Origin: Acidobacteriota bacterium | GTDB lineage: Bacteria; Acidobacteriota; Blastocatellia; RBC074 | Direction: 5' to 3' | Length of the DNA stretch: 48,096 nucleotides | NCBI GenBank assembly: GCA_022072205.1 | Contig: JAJVID010000185.1 | Span: 1 to 48,096, forward strand | Shown here: in pieces, positions 29,485-38,387 of the stretch | Layout of the letters: the number at the start of each line of letters is the position of its first letter | How positions within the stretch are numbered: the stretch's first letter is position 1 | Position numbers and translations under genes: made by a program | Notes under the pieces: model-generated | The model's database searches: none | What the model was told of the DNA's origin: nothing | The model's input: the letters and a program-made list of their open reading frames with translations, nothing else

Positions 29485-29502
29485 GGGTTTTCAGAAAACC
29501 CC
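29485..29502 (+). terminator. Short stem-loop after the thioesterase gene
   Basis: GGGTTTTC (29485-29492) and GAAAACCC (29494-29501) form a compact palindrome 3 bp past the stop codon. The downstream T-run is poor, so it is a weak terminator. Confidence 0.45.
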
Positions 29503-30538
29503 TTCAATCTGAATCATTCCCGGAGTTGTCGCACCAAAACGTCTAGCCTCACTGACCGATTGGTATGAGATGGCGGCCTTTGATCGTCGAAGACGCCTCA
29601 ATCACGTCCAGCCTTAAGTCGTAAACTACAACATACAATTGGTTTTACTGCCTACAGGCAATGCTTTCAGATGATGTGGCACGAATGTTGTTTAATCGTT
29701 GGCTGTCATCGCAAGCAATGATGACAAGCGTTGAACGGGCTTTGATAACACGGATGATTCGCGGGAGAAGTAGAGGGAGATCAATACTGCTGACTGTGAT
29801 GGAAGCGTTTCGCCGACATCGCCACCGAAAAAATCCGGGTTGTTGTCACGCCAGTTTCACGAAGTTTCGAGTTCAACAGTTCTTTGAGATCGGCGCGCTG
29901 TAGGAAAGCAAGGGGGTATTTCGGAGCCGCAGATCGCCTGCGTGACTTTGAAATTTTCCAAAAGCGCGTCCGTACCTTTTCCCCGCCAACCGCTCGCAGG
30001 TTGAAAAGGGAAATAAACGCCGCGTGATGGACGTAAAGGGGGCTGAAAGGATTTCTTTCAGCGTTCATCGCGCGGCGTTTTTACTTTGCCTACCACCTGA
30101 TTCCCAGATGTCAGCCTGACAGCTTTTAGAAATTTGTACCAAATCCGAAAATTTGAATCCTAAGCTGTTGCTCTTCTTTGGTCGAGACAGGCGCTTCCAT
30201 GTCAACTCACAGTCTAAGCGGCAGAATCCAATCAACTTAATCAAGCAACTCAATAACTGCTTATGTCCGTGATCGGTTTCCACGATGTCGGCATATCTTT
30301 TGCGTGATTTTGTTTGCTGTTTTCCGCCAACAAGCAGGATAATGCGCTCAACCAAAATTATTGAAAAGCGAACGTAGCGCATGACTTCATAGCAGAGATT
30401 TTCCACTCAATTCAAAAAATAAAGTCGGCTTGGTTTCGTTCGGCAATCTTTTGAGTTCGGACTTGCAGGATTCGAGTTGTGGGATTTGAAGTCTGAGTCC
30501 CATTCCCATCTCTAACCTTAAATCAACCAGGAGGATTT
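29503..30538. other. About 1 kb without a convincing gene
   Basis: Frames of 80-113 codons exist on both strands (29661-29903 plus, 29781-30068 minus, 30065-30406 minus), but none has a recognisable family, good start context or protein-like conservation pattern. The region holds a strong nested hairpin (30015-30082) and, at its right end, the leader of the large TonB receptor gene with AGGAGG at about 30530. It may be a decayed gene or an RNA locus. Confidence 0.5.
30015..30082 (+). terminator. Nested two-stem hairpin ending in T5
   Basis: The outer arms AAACGCCGCG-T-GATGGACG (30015-30033) and their partner up to GCGGCGTTTTT (30063-30082) pair with two mismatches. Inside is a perfect 8-bp stem GCTGAAAG/CTTTCAGC (30042-30049 with 30055-30062). 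The 3' end is TTTTT. It resembles an intrinsic terminator or the 3' end of a small RNA; no coding gene ends just upstream. Confidence 0.6.
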
Positions 30539-33500
30539 ATGACTCACTTACGAGGATTATTGCGGAGCGGCCTCATACTCGGCGTGCTGTTTATCGGCAC
30601 GATCGCAGCGTTTGGGCAATCTTCATCGCTCTCAGGAACAGTTCTCGATCAGCAGGGCAACGCTGTCAGGGGCGCGACTGTCACGGCTACGCTGATGTCA
30701 ACCGGCGCCAGTCGTAATGTGGTCACCAACAAGGATGGCGTCTACTTAATTCCTCAACTCGCCCCAGGCGCTTATCGTCTGCGCGCTGAAGCGCAGGGCT
30801 TCAAGGGCGTTGTCGCGGAAGATGTGCGCGTGCTGGTTGATACACCGGTCACGCTCAACCTCATATTCAAGGAAGTGGGGGCGGTGAGCGAAACCGTAAC
30901 AGTTCAGGGTGGCGAATCAACACTCAATACCTCGGATGCGACAGTCGGCAACAATTTCAATGAAGCTCAAATCAAAGCGCTGCCTCTTCAGGCGAACAAC
31001 GTAGTGTTTTTGCTGAGCCTCCAGCCGGGCGCGGTCTATACTGGCACGAGCGACATCCGTAGCGGCAGCATCAGCGGCAGCCGCAGTGACCAGACTAACG
31101 TAACGCTCGATGGCGTGGACGTGAATGATCCGCAAAACAGCACGGCTTATACCTCCGTCTTGCGCGTGACCACTGAGTCGCTGCAGGAGTTTCGCGTCAC
31201 CACAACCAACTATGGAGCCAACCAGGGGCGCTCCAGCGCTGCCCAGGTGAGTCTGGTGACCCGACGAGGAAGCAATGAATATCACGGCGCGGCTTACTGG
31301 TCACATCGCAATACTGCGACTTCGGCCAATGAATATTTCAACAAGATTCGTCAATTGGAGGCAGGAGAGCCAAATAAGCCGCCCAAGTTGAACTGGCATG
31401 TCTTCGGCGGTTCGGGCAGCGCTCCACTCATCAAAGATCGCTGGTTCATTTTCGCCAACTATGAAGGTTTCCGCCAAAACAGCGAAGCTTCAGTGGAACG
31501 AGCCGTGCCTTCTACGCTCATGCGCAATGGGTACTTCCAATACTTTTGCGCGACCGCCTCGCAATGTCCGGAGACCACCATCAACGTCGCAGGCCAGACG
31601 TTCAACATTCCGGCAGGCAGGCGCGTTTTAACTCCGGCCGAAGTCGCTTCGCTCGATCCTCTGGGAATCGGGCCAAACCAGGCCGCGCTGGCGCATTTCA
31701 AAAAATACCCCACGCCGAATGTTCCGGGCAGAGATGGATTGAACATCGTCGGCTTTCAGTTTACCGCGCCGATCAAAGACGAAACGAACGTGGCGATTGT
31801 GCGGAGCGATTTCAATATTGATCGCGATGGCAAGCACATGCTTTTCTGGCGCGGAACTTTACAGGACGACACGTTCCGCAGCACGCCGCAGTTTCCGGGA
31901 GAGCCACCGAACAGCCTTCGCCTGGTCAACCCCAAGGGATCCTCAATCGGCTACGACGCGGTGTTGAAGCCCACTCTGACCAACTCCTTCCGCTGGGGCT
32001 ATACGCGAATCAAGGAGGAAACAGCGGGCTTGCAGACCCAGACTCAAGTATCCTTCCGCTTCCTGGACGATCTGCCGGCTACGAGCAGGAGTCGAGGGCG
32101 GATTATTCCCACGCACAACTTTGTGGATGACTTAACCTGGGTCAAGGGGAATCATACGGTGCAAACAGGAGCCAATATACGGTTTACACGCATCCCGTCG
32201 TTTAGTACCGATGGCTCATTCCACGGGCCGGTCACGAACGCTTCCTGGCTTTTGGGTGTGGGCCGGAATACTGCGCCAGGGCGCCCGCAATGCACTCTAC
32301 CTGCCTGCACGACGCTGCCAGCGGCCACTTCTCTCGCCGTCTGGGCTGATGGCTTTACGCCGCTACTCGGTCTGATTTCACAGATCACGGGCCGTTATAA
32401 CTATGACATAGATGGCAACGTCCTGAAGGAGGGCGTGCCGGTGACGCGGCGCTACGCGACTGATGAGTACGAAGGCTATGTCCAGGATCAATGGAGGGTG
32501 AAGTCCAATCTGACGGTTACGGCAGGTGTCCGCTACAGCTATTTCACGCCGCCGTGGGAAACCAATGGATTGCAGGTTCGCCCAGTGCCGAGTTTCAGCC
32601 AGTTCATTGACCTGCGCGAGGCAAACATGTTGCGCGGACTCCCATCGAGCGACGCGCCGCGCATCAGTTTCGACCTGGCCGGGAAGGCTAACAACAAGCC
32701 GGGCTTTTACGATCCGGATTTCAACAACTGGGCGCCGCGAGTCTCGGTCGCCTGGTCGCCATCGGGAAGCGGCTTCCTGAAACGATTGTTTGGTGAGAGC
32801 CGCACCACGGTTCGCGGCGGCTACTCGCTGGTCTATGATCGTATCGGACACGGCATTGCTGCTTCGTTCGATAGCTCCGGCTCTTTCGGTCTGGCCACGA
32901 GCTTGTCCAATCCCGCCAACCAGCAGAACGAATCAACAGCGCCGCGCTTCACCGGTGTGTTCAATGTGCCAACAGTAGATAGAACGGGAAGGGTTATGTT
33001 AAGGCCAGCGCCTCCGGGCGGCTTCCCGCAAACGCCGCCATTCGGCCTTGAAGCCATCACATCCAGCATTGATGATGGACTGACGACTCCATACTCGCAT
33101 ATGGTCAACTTCTCCATCGGACGCGAGTTGCCGAAGAATTTCACGGTCGAACTGGCGTATGTCGGCCGCTTCGGGCGTGACCTTCTCACGCGGCGCGACC
33201 TCGCCATGCCGCTCAACATCGTTGATCCCAAATCCGGGATGGACTATTTCACGGCGGCGTCGGAATTGGTCAAGTTGATCGAGACCAATACGCCTGTCAG
33301 TCAAGTCAAACCCATCGCCTATTGGGAGAACCTCTTCCCGACAGCGGGGAAAAACGTCGGAGGCGGGCTGAGCAACACCCAGGCTATCTATTCGGTCTTT
33401 GCGGACAATGCGCCTGATCACCAAACGGCGCTTTACATCATTGACACTCTTTGTTACCCGGCCTGCTTTGGCGCGACGGCCGCTAATCCGGAGGGGACAC

Positions 33501-34363
33501 CCTACGCCTTCTTCCAGGATCAGTACTTCTCGCTGGCAGGACGCAGCACAATCGGGTTCTCGAACTACAACTCGCTTCAGTTCACCGTGCGCAAACGGTT
33601 TAGCGGAGGCACACAGTTCGACTTCAACTATACGTTGTCGAAGTCAATGGACCTCACGTCGGGCGTCGAGCGTGACAGCGGGTTTGGAAGCATCTTCACC
33701 GGCGGTTACACCGATTTCGTGGTCAACACCTGGAGGCCACGTCAGCAATACGCCCAATCGGATTTCGACCTTCGCCATCAGATCAACGCCAACTACCGCT
33801 ACGAATTCCCCTTCGGGAAAGGCAAAGCGTTCGCCAGCGGCGCGCCCGGCTGGCTCAACCAGATCATCGGCGGATGGGAAACCACGGGCATCTTCCGTTG
33901 GACGAGCGGCTTCCCGGCCAACATCACCAACTGCCGTTCTTGCTGGGCCACCAACTGGAACCTGCAGGGCAACGCGGAGTTGGCGGCCGGCGCAACCTAT
34001 CCCAAGACGGAGACCAACAGGAGCTACAAGTTCGGCAATGGCAGCGTTCGTCCCTCAATCTTCCCCGATCCTGCTCAAGCATTGAAGTCCTTCCGCTTTG
34101 CGCGTCCGGGCGAGACTGGATTCCGCAATCAGTTGCGGGGCGACGGTTACTTCTCGCTTGACACGGGTCTGCTCAAGACCTTCAACATCTACGAGAATCA
34201 CAAGCTGAAATTCCGCTGGGAGGTCTTCAACGTGACTAACTCGGTGCGATTCGACTCGACTTCGCTTCTGGCCTTCCCGGATATCACCAGCACATTCGGG
34301 CAATACACTGATACTCTGACGAACTCGCGCATTATGCAGTTCGCGCTGCGTTACGAGTTCTAG
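30539..34363 (+). CDS. Oar-like TonB-dependent receptor with carboxypeptidase-regulatory-like domain
   Basis: A very large (1274-residue) outer-membrane receptor. Signal peptide 1-26 (ending AAFGQ); CarboxypepD_reg-like Ig domain at about 30-110 (SSLSGTVLDQQGNAVRGATVTA...GVYLIPQLAPGAYRL); plug domain about 115-230; the remainder is a beta barrel ending in the aromatic strand MQFALRYEF. This Oar-type architecture is abundant in Acidobacteriota and Bacteroidota and may move or display large substrates such as glycans or peptides. Ligand unknown; no binding-protein or enzyme gene is adjacent. Strong AGGAGG start site and a terminator after the stop suggest a single-gene unit. Confidence 0.93.
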   Translation: MTHLRGLLRSGLILGVLFIGTIAAFGQSSSLSGTVLDQQGNAVRGATVTATLMSTGASRNVVTNKDGVYLIPQLAPGAYRLRAEAQGFKGVVAEDVRVLVDTPVTLNLIFKEVGAVSETVTVQGGESTLNTSDATVGNNFNEAQIKALPLQANNVVFLLSLQPGAVYTGTSDIRSGSISGSRSDQTNVTLDGVDVNDPQNSTAYTSVLRVTTESLQEFRVTTTNYGANQGRSSAAQVSLVTRRGSNEYHGAAYWSHRNTATSANEYFNKIRQLEAGEPNKPPKLNWHVFGGSGSAPLIKDRWFIFANYEGFRQNSEASVERAVPSTLMRNGYFQYFCATASQCPETTINVAGQTFNIPAGRRVLTPAEVASLDPLGIGPNQAALAHFKKYPTPNVPGRDGLNIVGFQFTAPIKDETNVAIVRSDFNIDRDGKHMLFWRGTLQDDTFRSTPQFPGEPPNSLRLVNPKGSSIGYDAVLKPTLTNSFRWGYTRIKEETAGLQTQTQVSFRFLDDLPATSRSRGRIIPTHNFVDDLTWVKGNHTVQTGANIRFTRIPSFSTDGSFHGPVTNASWLLGVGRNTAPGRPQCTLPACTTLPAATSLAVWADGFTPLLGLISQITGRYNYDIDGNVLKEGVPVTRRYATDEYEGYVQDQWRVKSNLTVTAGVRYSYFTPPWETNGLQVRPVPSFSQFIDLREANMLRGLPSSDAPRISFDLAGKANNKPGFYDPDFNNWAPRVSVAWSPSGSGFLKRLFGESRTTVRGGYSLVYDRIGHGIAASFDSSGSFGLATSLSNPANQQNESTAPRFTGVFNVPTVDRTGRVMLRPAPPGGFPQTPPFGLEAITSSIDDGLTTPYSHMVNFSIGRELPKNFTVELAYVGRFGRDLLTRRDLAMPLNIVDPKSGMDYFTAASELVKLIETNTPVSQVKPIAYWENLFPTAGKNVGGGLSNTQAIYSVFADNAPDHQTALYIIDTLCYPACFGATAANPEGTPYAFFQDQYFSLAGRSTIGFSNYNSLQFTVRKRFSGGTQFDFNYTLSKSMDLTSGVERDSGFGSIFTGGYTDFVVNTWRPRQQYAQSDFDLRHQINANYRYEFPFGKGKAFASGAPGWLNQIIGGWETTGIFRWTSGFPANITNCRSCWATNWNLQGNAELAAGATYPKTETNRSYKFGNGSVRPSIFPDPAQALKSFRFARPGETGFRNQLRGDGYFSLDTGLLKTFNIYENHKLKFRWEVFNVTNSVRFDSTSLLAFPDITSTFGQYTDTLTNSRIMQFALRYEF

Positions 34364-34390
34364 TTTTCAAAACCGGAACTGATCGAATCA

Positions 34391-34440
34391 AAGGCTGGCC
34401 ATGCGGCTCGAAAGGCTGCACGGCCAGCCTTCTTTGTTTT
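34391..34440 (+). terminator. Intrinsic terminator of the Oar-like receptor gene
   Basis: AAGGCTGGCC (34391-34400) pairs with GGCCAGCCTT (34422-34431), extended inward by TGC/GCA, and is followed by TCTTTGTTTT. It starts 28 bp after the stop codon. Confidence 0.85.
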
Positions 34441-34448
34441 CGCATTTA

Positions 34449-34946
34449 TTACTGGCGTTCCCTGACCAGCAATCTGAAAGTGAACGGGTATTGATTCTTC
34501 TCATTGGCTGATTGATAAAAACTCTCCCGCTCGCTCCACTCGCGCCGGTCAAATTCAGGAAAGAACGTATCAGCCGCGACTTCGCCGTCAACCAGTGTCA
34601 GATAGATTCGATCTGCGACGCCGATTGTCTGCGCGTAAATTTCCGCCCCGCCGCAAATGAATACTTCGCTCTCGCCTCTGCCGCGCGCCAGTTCGATTGC
34701 CTCTTCGACCGAGTGAACGACATCGCAGCCATCGGCTTTGTAATTCACGTCGCGCGTCACGACGATCATTCGCCTGCCGGGCAGTGGTTTGCCGATTGAT
34801 TCAAACGTCTTCCTGCCGACGACGATGTGATGCCCCATCGTCAGTTCCCGGAACTTTTTCAAATCGGCGGACAGCCGCCAGGGAAGTTTGTTGTCAACTC
34901 CGATCCCGCGCTTTCTATCCATCGCCGCAATAATCGAGACGATCAC
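34449..34946 (-). CDS. folA: Dihydrofolate reductase
   Basis: Reduces dihydrofolate to tetrahydrofolate with NADPH, recycling the cofactor oxidised by thymidylate synthase. A 165-residue type I enzyme: IVSIIAAMDRKRGIGVDNKLPWRL, catalytic acidic residue in ADLKKF, VVGRKTFESIG, and the NADPH-binding FICGGAEIYAQ. Start is GTG at 34946, six bases behind GGAGGT; an upstream in-frame ATG adds 14 residues that do not fit the family and run into a long hairpin. That 37-bp hairpin lies 28 bp before the start. Confidence 0.95.
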   Translation of the reverse strand: MIVSIIAAMDRKRGIGVDNKLPWRLSADLKKFRELTMGHHIVVGRKTFESIGKPLPGRRMIVVTRDVNYKADGCDVVHSVEEAIELARGRGESEVFICGGAEIYAQTIGVADRIYLTLVDGEVAADTFFPEFDRREWSERESFYQSANEKNQYPFTFRLLVRERQ

Positions 34947-34973
34947 ACTGGTACCTCCGTTCGAGGTAGAGAT

Positions 34974-35055
34974 AACACAAAGGGTCAAGGGGTCAAAGGG
35001 TCAAAGAAGAAGTGGAGGTCTTCTTTGACCCTTTGACCCCTTGACCCTTTGTGTT
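34974..35055. repeat. Perfect 37-bp inverted repeat between a TonB receptor gene and folA
   Basis: Positions 34974-35010 are the exact reverse complement of 35019-35055, separated by 8 nt. Each arm is itself built of short repeats (GGGTCAA spaced 8-9 nt). It lies between the stop of the second TonB receptor gene and folA, both on the minus strand. As RNA it would form a very stable hairpin and probably ends receptor transcription. Confidence 0.95.
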
Positions 35056-35079
35056 GAGTCTTCTCCTCTACAGAACGCT

Positions 35080-37293
35080 TCAGAAGAACCTGACCGTGTA
35101 AGTGAACCTCACGCCGCGCCCAATCTCCGGCGCGAAATTCTTGATGAACGACAGGTGGTTGAAATAGAGCTTGTCGCCCAGGTTGAACCCGTTCACCGAA
35201 AAGATGTGAGCCGCGTGCTGTTGGGCAATCGTGTATGACGCCAGCGCGTTGACGACGGCGTATCCCGCCGTGCGCGTTTCGTTCGTGAACAGACGATCCT
35301 GGTCTTGCGCCATCACGATTTCGGGATTGAGGCGGAATGCTTTGTACTGAAAATCGAATCCGACGCGGCCACGCAGCGGCGGAATGCGCGGAAGCGGCGT
35401 CCGCGTGGCTTTCAATTCGGCGCTCACGTAATCCAATCCCGCGTTGAGCCAGAGCGTCTTGCTCAAGCCTATGCTCAAATCCAACTCCGCGCCTTGATAG
35501 CGGCTGTCGCCCTGACTGTAAACAGCCACTGGCAGGTTATCTTCCTTTGCGCCGGTCGGCGCGAGGAAGATGAAATTGCGGAAGTTGTAAAAGAAATAAT
35601 GAGCCTCTCCTTTGAAGCGGCTCGACGCCTGGCGGATTGAAACGTCAACGCCGTCGCCGCTTTCGCCTTTGAGATTGGTGTCGCCGATCTCGAAAGTGAA
35701 ATTGCCCGGATGCGGCCCGTGATTGTAAAGCTCGTCGAGCGACGGCGCGCGATAGGAATGCGTGTAATTGGCCGAGACCGCGCCGCCTTCCCACACCGGA
35801 ACGCGAACGCCGGCGGAGCCTGAAAATCCGTTGAACGCGCGATTGCGAACATTCAACGCCGAAGGCGATTCCAGCGGATCGTATCCGTTGCGCTCGAAGC
35901 GTCCGCCGAACTGGAATGCGACGCGGCCCAAATCAACGTCTTCGACCGCGAACGCCGCAAACGAATTTTGAAGCGTTGGCGGGGCAATCGCTTCATCGCC
36001 TTCGGTCTTGAAATCGCGGCGCGAGCCTGAAACGCCGACGCTGCCGGAAAAACGGCCCAGGTGTTTCTGCTCGGCTACGGCGCGATACGACAAGGTTTTG
36101 TTGAAAAATGACGTTTCAGGAATATCGAAGACCAGTTCGCGGTGTTTGTAATCGGTGTAATCGAAGCTCAGGTGAATGTGATCAAACCCGGCGGCGACAT
36201 CGTGCAAACCGGCGTTGACGCGCACGTTGCTCCGGCGCGGATCGAGCGTGGCTTGTTCGGCGTTCGGGTCTTTCGTATCGAATGGAACGCCGTAGCGGTT
36301 GGAGTTGTAACTATAACCGGCGTTCAGAAATCCTTTTTTGCCGTAATAACCCGCGCCGCCTGAAACATCGTAACTGCGCTGGCCGGAGTTGGGCGTCACG
36401 CCGAGCGGCGTCTTGTAATCGCCTGAACGCTGCCCGCCTCCATTGGCCCAGAACAGCCAGTTCTTTTTGCCGGCTTCAATGCCGCCGCTCGCTCCGCCCA
36501 ACCCGTTGTTCGTTCCGCCGACGGCGTTGAAGAATCCGCGCAATCCTTCGTGCGCCGAATCGTGGCTGTTGATTGTGTTGATCAGACCGCCGATTGCGCT
36601 CGACCCGTAAAGCAGTGTGGACGGGCCGCGCACGACTTCGATTCGTTCAACCGAAAGAACATTGACAGGCTCTCCGTGATCGCCGGACGAGTACGAGAGC
36701 GAACCGGCGCCGATGCCGTCTTGCGCAATCAGCACGCGGTCGCCGTCAAATCCGCGAATCACAGGCCGCGCCGAACCCGGCCCTGAACTGCGTTTGGCGA
36801 TGCCGGTCTCGTGTTCGAGCGCTTCGCCGAGCGACGCCGGACTCTTTTCAACCAACGTAGTCGAATCGAGACCCGTCACGCCCTGAAACGCTTCGAGCGC
36901 AGTCTGCTCGCCGCCGGTGGCCGAAACTGTGACCTGATCGCGGATGCCGCCCAGTCGCAATTGAATGTCCAGCGTGACAGCTTCGCCCGGTTTCACTTCG
37001 ACGCGGCTGACGATGTCCGGCATGTGCTCCAGCCGCGCGATCAGGCTGTAAGAGCCTGCCGGAACATCTTTGAATTCGTATGCGCCCTGTTCATCGGTTC
37101 TGACCGAACGTTTGAGCTGCGTGATGGTGACGATCACGTTGTGCACGGGCAGTTCTTTGTCCTCGATGGTGACCTTGCCTTTAATTGCTCCACCGGTTGT
37201 CGTAGCGCCGGATTGGGCGAACCCGGTCATTGCGAAGCAGCACGACAGGAAGATGAGCAGGGCGACGGCGCCGGGATGCTTTTTGATTCGCAT
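35080..37293 (-). CDS. TonB-dependent receptor (metal/siderophore type, ZnuD-like features)
   Basis: A 737-residue outer-membrane receptor. ATG 37293 is chosen from AGGAGA 6 nt upstream; it opens a signal peptide (about 1-27, ending MTGFAQ). A CarboxypepD_reg-like domain (about 40-110) precedes a plug domain (SLGEALEHETGIAKRSSGPGS, PVIRGFDGDRVLIAQDGI, VERIEVVRGPSTLLYGSSAIGG), then a 22-strand-type barrel ending GVRFTYTVRFF. The plug resembles that of zinc and other small-ligand receptors, but the ligand cannot be read from the sequence. A LytTR regulator and its kinase are encoded upstream in the same direction. Confidence 0.93.
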   Translation of the reverse strand: MRIKKHPGAVALLIFLSCCFAMTGFAQSGATTTGGAIKGKVTIEDKELPVHNVIVTITQLKRSVRTDEQGAYEFKDVPAGSYSLIARLEHMPDIVSRVEVKPGEAVTLDIQLRLGGIRDQVTVSATGGEQTALEAFQGVTGLDSTTLVEKSPASLGEALEHETGIAKRSSGPGSARPVIRGFDGDRVLIAQDGIGAGSLSYSSGDHGEPVNVLSVERIEVVRGPSTLLYGSSAIGGLINTINSHDSAHEGLRGFFNAVGGTNNGLGGASGGIEAGKKNWLFWANGGGQRSGDYKTPLGVTPNSGQRSYDVSGGAGYYGKKGFLNAGYSYNSNRYGVPFDTKDPNAEQATLDPRRSNVRVNAGLHDVAAGFDHIHLSFDYTDYKHRELVFDIPETSFFNKTLSYRAVAEQKHLGRFSGSVGVSGSRRDFKTEGDEAIAPPTLQNSFAAFAVEDVDLGRVAFQFGGRFERNGYDPLESPSALNVRNRAFNGFSGSAGVRVPVWEGGAVSANYTHSYRAPSLDELYNHGPHPGNFTFEIGDTNLKGESGDGVDVSIRQASSRFKGEAHYFFYNFRNFIFLAPTGAKEDNLPVAVYSQGDSRYQGAELDLSIGLSKTLWLNAGLDYVSAELKATRTPLPRIPPLRGRVGFDFQYKAFRLNPEIVMAQDQDRLFTNETRTAGYAVVNALASYTIAQQHAAHIFSVNGFNLGDKLYFNHLSFIKNFAPEIGRGVRFTYTVRFF

Positions 37294-37308
37294 CTGAACT
37301 CTCCTTAT

Positions 37309-37328
37309 CGCGGCTCTCGAAAGCCGCG
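37309..37328 (-). promoter_or_regulatory. Stem-loop adjacent to the TonB receptor ribosome-binding site
   Basis: CGCGGCT (37309-37315) pairs with AGCCGCG (37322-37328) around 6 nt. On the transcript it lies just 5' of AGGAGA, about 15 nt before the ATG. It may stabilise the leader or modulate initiation. Confidence 0.4.
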
Positions 37329-37499
37329 TCAATGAGCCTGATTGAACGGGAAAGACAGTTTGATTCCGAATTTAACCCGCGCATCGTAAGCGGCGGATTG
37401 ATGAGGAGACATTCGGTTTTAAATGAATGGCTGCGGCTTTCTGGTGAGTGGTTATGTTAGCCGGTTGAATGGAGCGATTGAAAAATCGGGGATTCTCTT

Positions 37500-38282
37500 T
37501 CACAGTCGCAGCAGTTGATCGCGCAGAACGCGGCTCTGCAAACGGCTGACGTTGAGCTGCTGGCCGTTGCTCAGCGTGACGACGTAAGTTCCGCCGGGCA
37601 GCGCGCTCACCTTGCGCATCATTTCGATGTTGGCCAGCGTGCCGCGTCCGAGGCGAACAAAGCGCGCCGGATCGAGACGAGCTTCCAAATCTTTCAAGCG
37701 ATACGACAGCGTATAGCTTTCGTCCTGCGCGGTTGTCAGATGCAACAACTCGCCGTCAGCGACAATCGAGGCGATCTCTTTGACCGGCACGATGACGATC
37801 TCGTCGTGATGGCGAACGGGGATGCGTTCGAGTATCGGCGGGCGTGTGGCCGCCTGATAATCTTCGGCGGCGGCGGTCAATCTTGCGGCGGCTTCGGCGC
37901 GCAACTCCGCGCGCTCCAACCGTTCGTGCGCGCGATTGATCGTTTCGCGCAGCCGCGCGCGATCAACAGGTTTGAGCAGGTAATCAACCGCGTTGAGTTC
38001 AAACGCGCGCACCGCGTATTCATCATAAGCCGTGACGAAGGCGACGAGCGGCATCCGGCTTTTTTTTAGCAGCCGCACAACGCCGAGGCCGTCAATTTCG
38101 GGCATCTGCAGATCGAGCAGCGCAAGATCGGGTTTAGCCCGTTCGATGACCTCGACCGCTTCGGCCCCGTCTTCGGCCTCTCCGACCAACGACACGTCAT
38201 CAAAGCCGCGCAGCATCGCGGCCAGAAAAGAACGCGCGGGGCGCTCATCGTCGGCTATCACAACACGCAATGAGTTATTCAC
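37500..38282 (-). CDS. LytTR-family response regulator
   Basis: A 260-residue transcription regulator. Receiver domain 1-120: acidic pair Asp11-Asp12, phospho-acceptor Asp57 in LLDLQMP, Thr in VTAYDEY and Lys in YLLKPVDR. A linker (about 125-155) leads to a LytTR DNA-binding domain (about 160-260: IASIVADGELLHL, RFVRLGRGTLANIEMM, VSRLQSRVLRDQLLRL). GTG 38282 is preferred because the longer frame would be encoded inside the 32-bp hairpin upstream. It pairs with the kinase gene just upstream. The target may be the TonB receptor gene next downstream; that is inference from position. Confidence 0.92.
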   Translation of the reverse strand: MNNSLRVVIADDERPARSFLAAMLRGFDDVSLVGEAEDGAEAVEVIERAKPDLALLDLQMPEIDGLGVVRLLKKSRMPLVAFVTAYDEYAVRAFELNAVDYLLKPVDRARLRETINRAHERLERAELRAEAAARLTAAAEDYQAATRPPILERIPVRHHDEIVIVPVKEIASIVADGELLHLTTAQDESYTLSYRLKDLEARLDPARFVRLGRGTLANIEMMRKVSALPGGTYVVTLSNGQQLNVSRLQSRVLRDQLLRL

Positions 38283-38295
38283 GATTATCTCTCGG

Positions 38296-38387
38296 AAAAA
38301 AGGCATGGAGTTCAAGCTTTAGCTTGTTGCTTTGGGGCGCTCGAAAATGGAGATCACAAGCTAAAGCTTGAACTCCATGCCTTTTTT
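38296..38387. repeat. Perfect 32-bp inverted repeat between histidine kinase and regulator genes
   Basis: 38296-38327 is the exact reverse complement of 38356-38387, with a 28-nt loop. The outer six pairs are A/T, giving a T-run at either 3' end, and each arm contains its own small palindrome (CAAGC-TAAA-GCTTG). It directly abuts the kinase stop codon (38388) and ends 13 bp before the regulator GTG, so it can terminate or attenuate kinase-regulator readthrough. Confidence 0.95.

Noticed and set aside
30065..30406. 113-codon minus-strand frame in the 1-kb gap
   Set aside because: Weak start context and no recognisable domain; its 3' end lies in the nested hairpin. It could be a decayed gene but cannot be supported.
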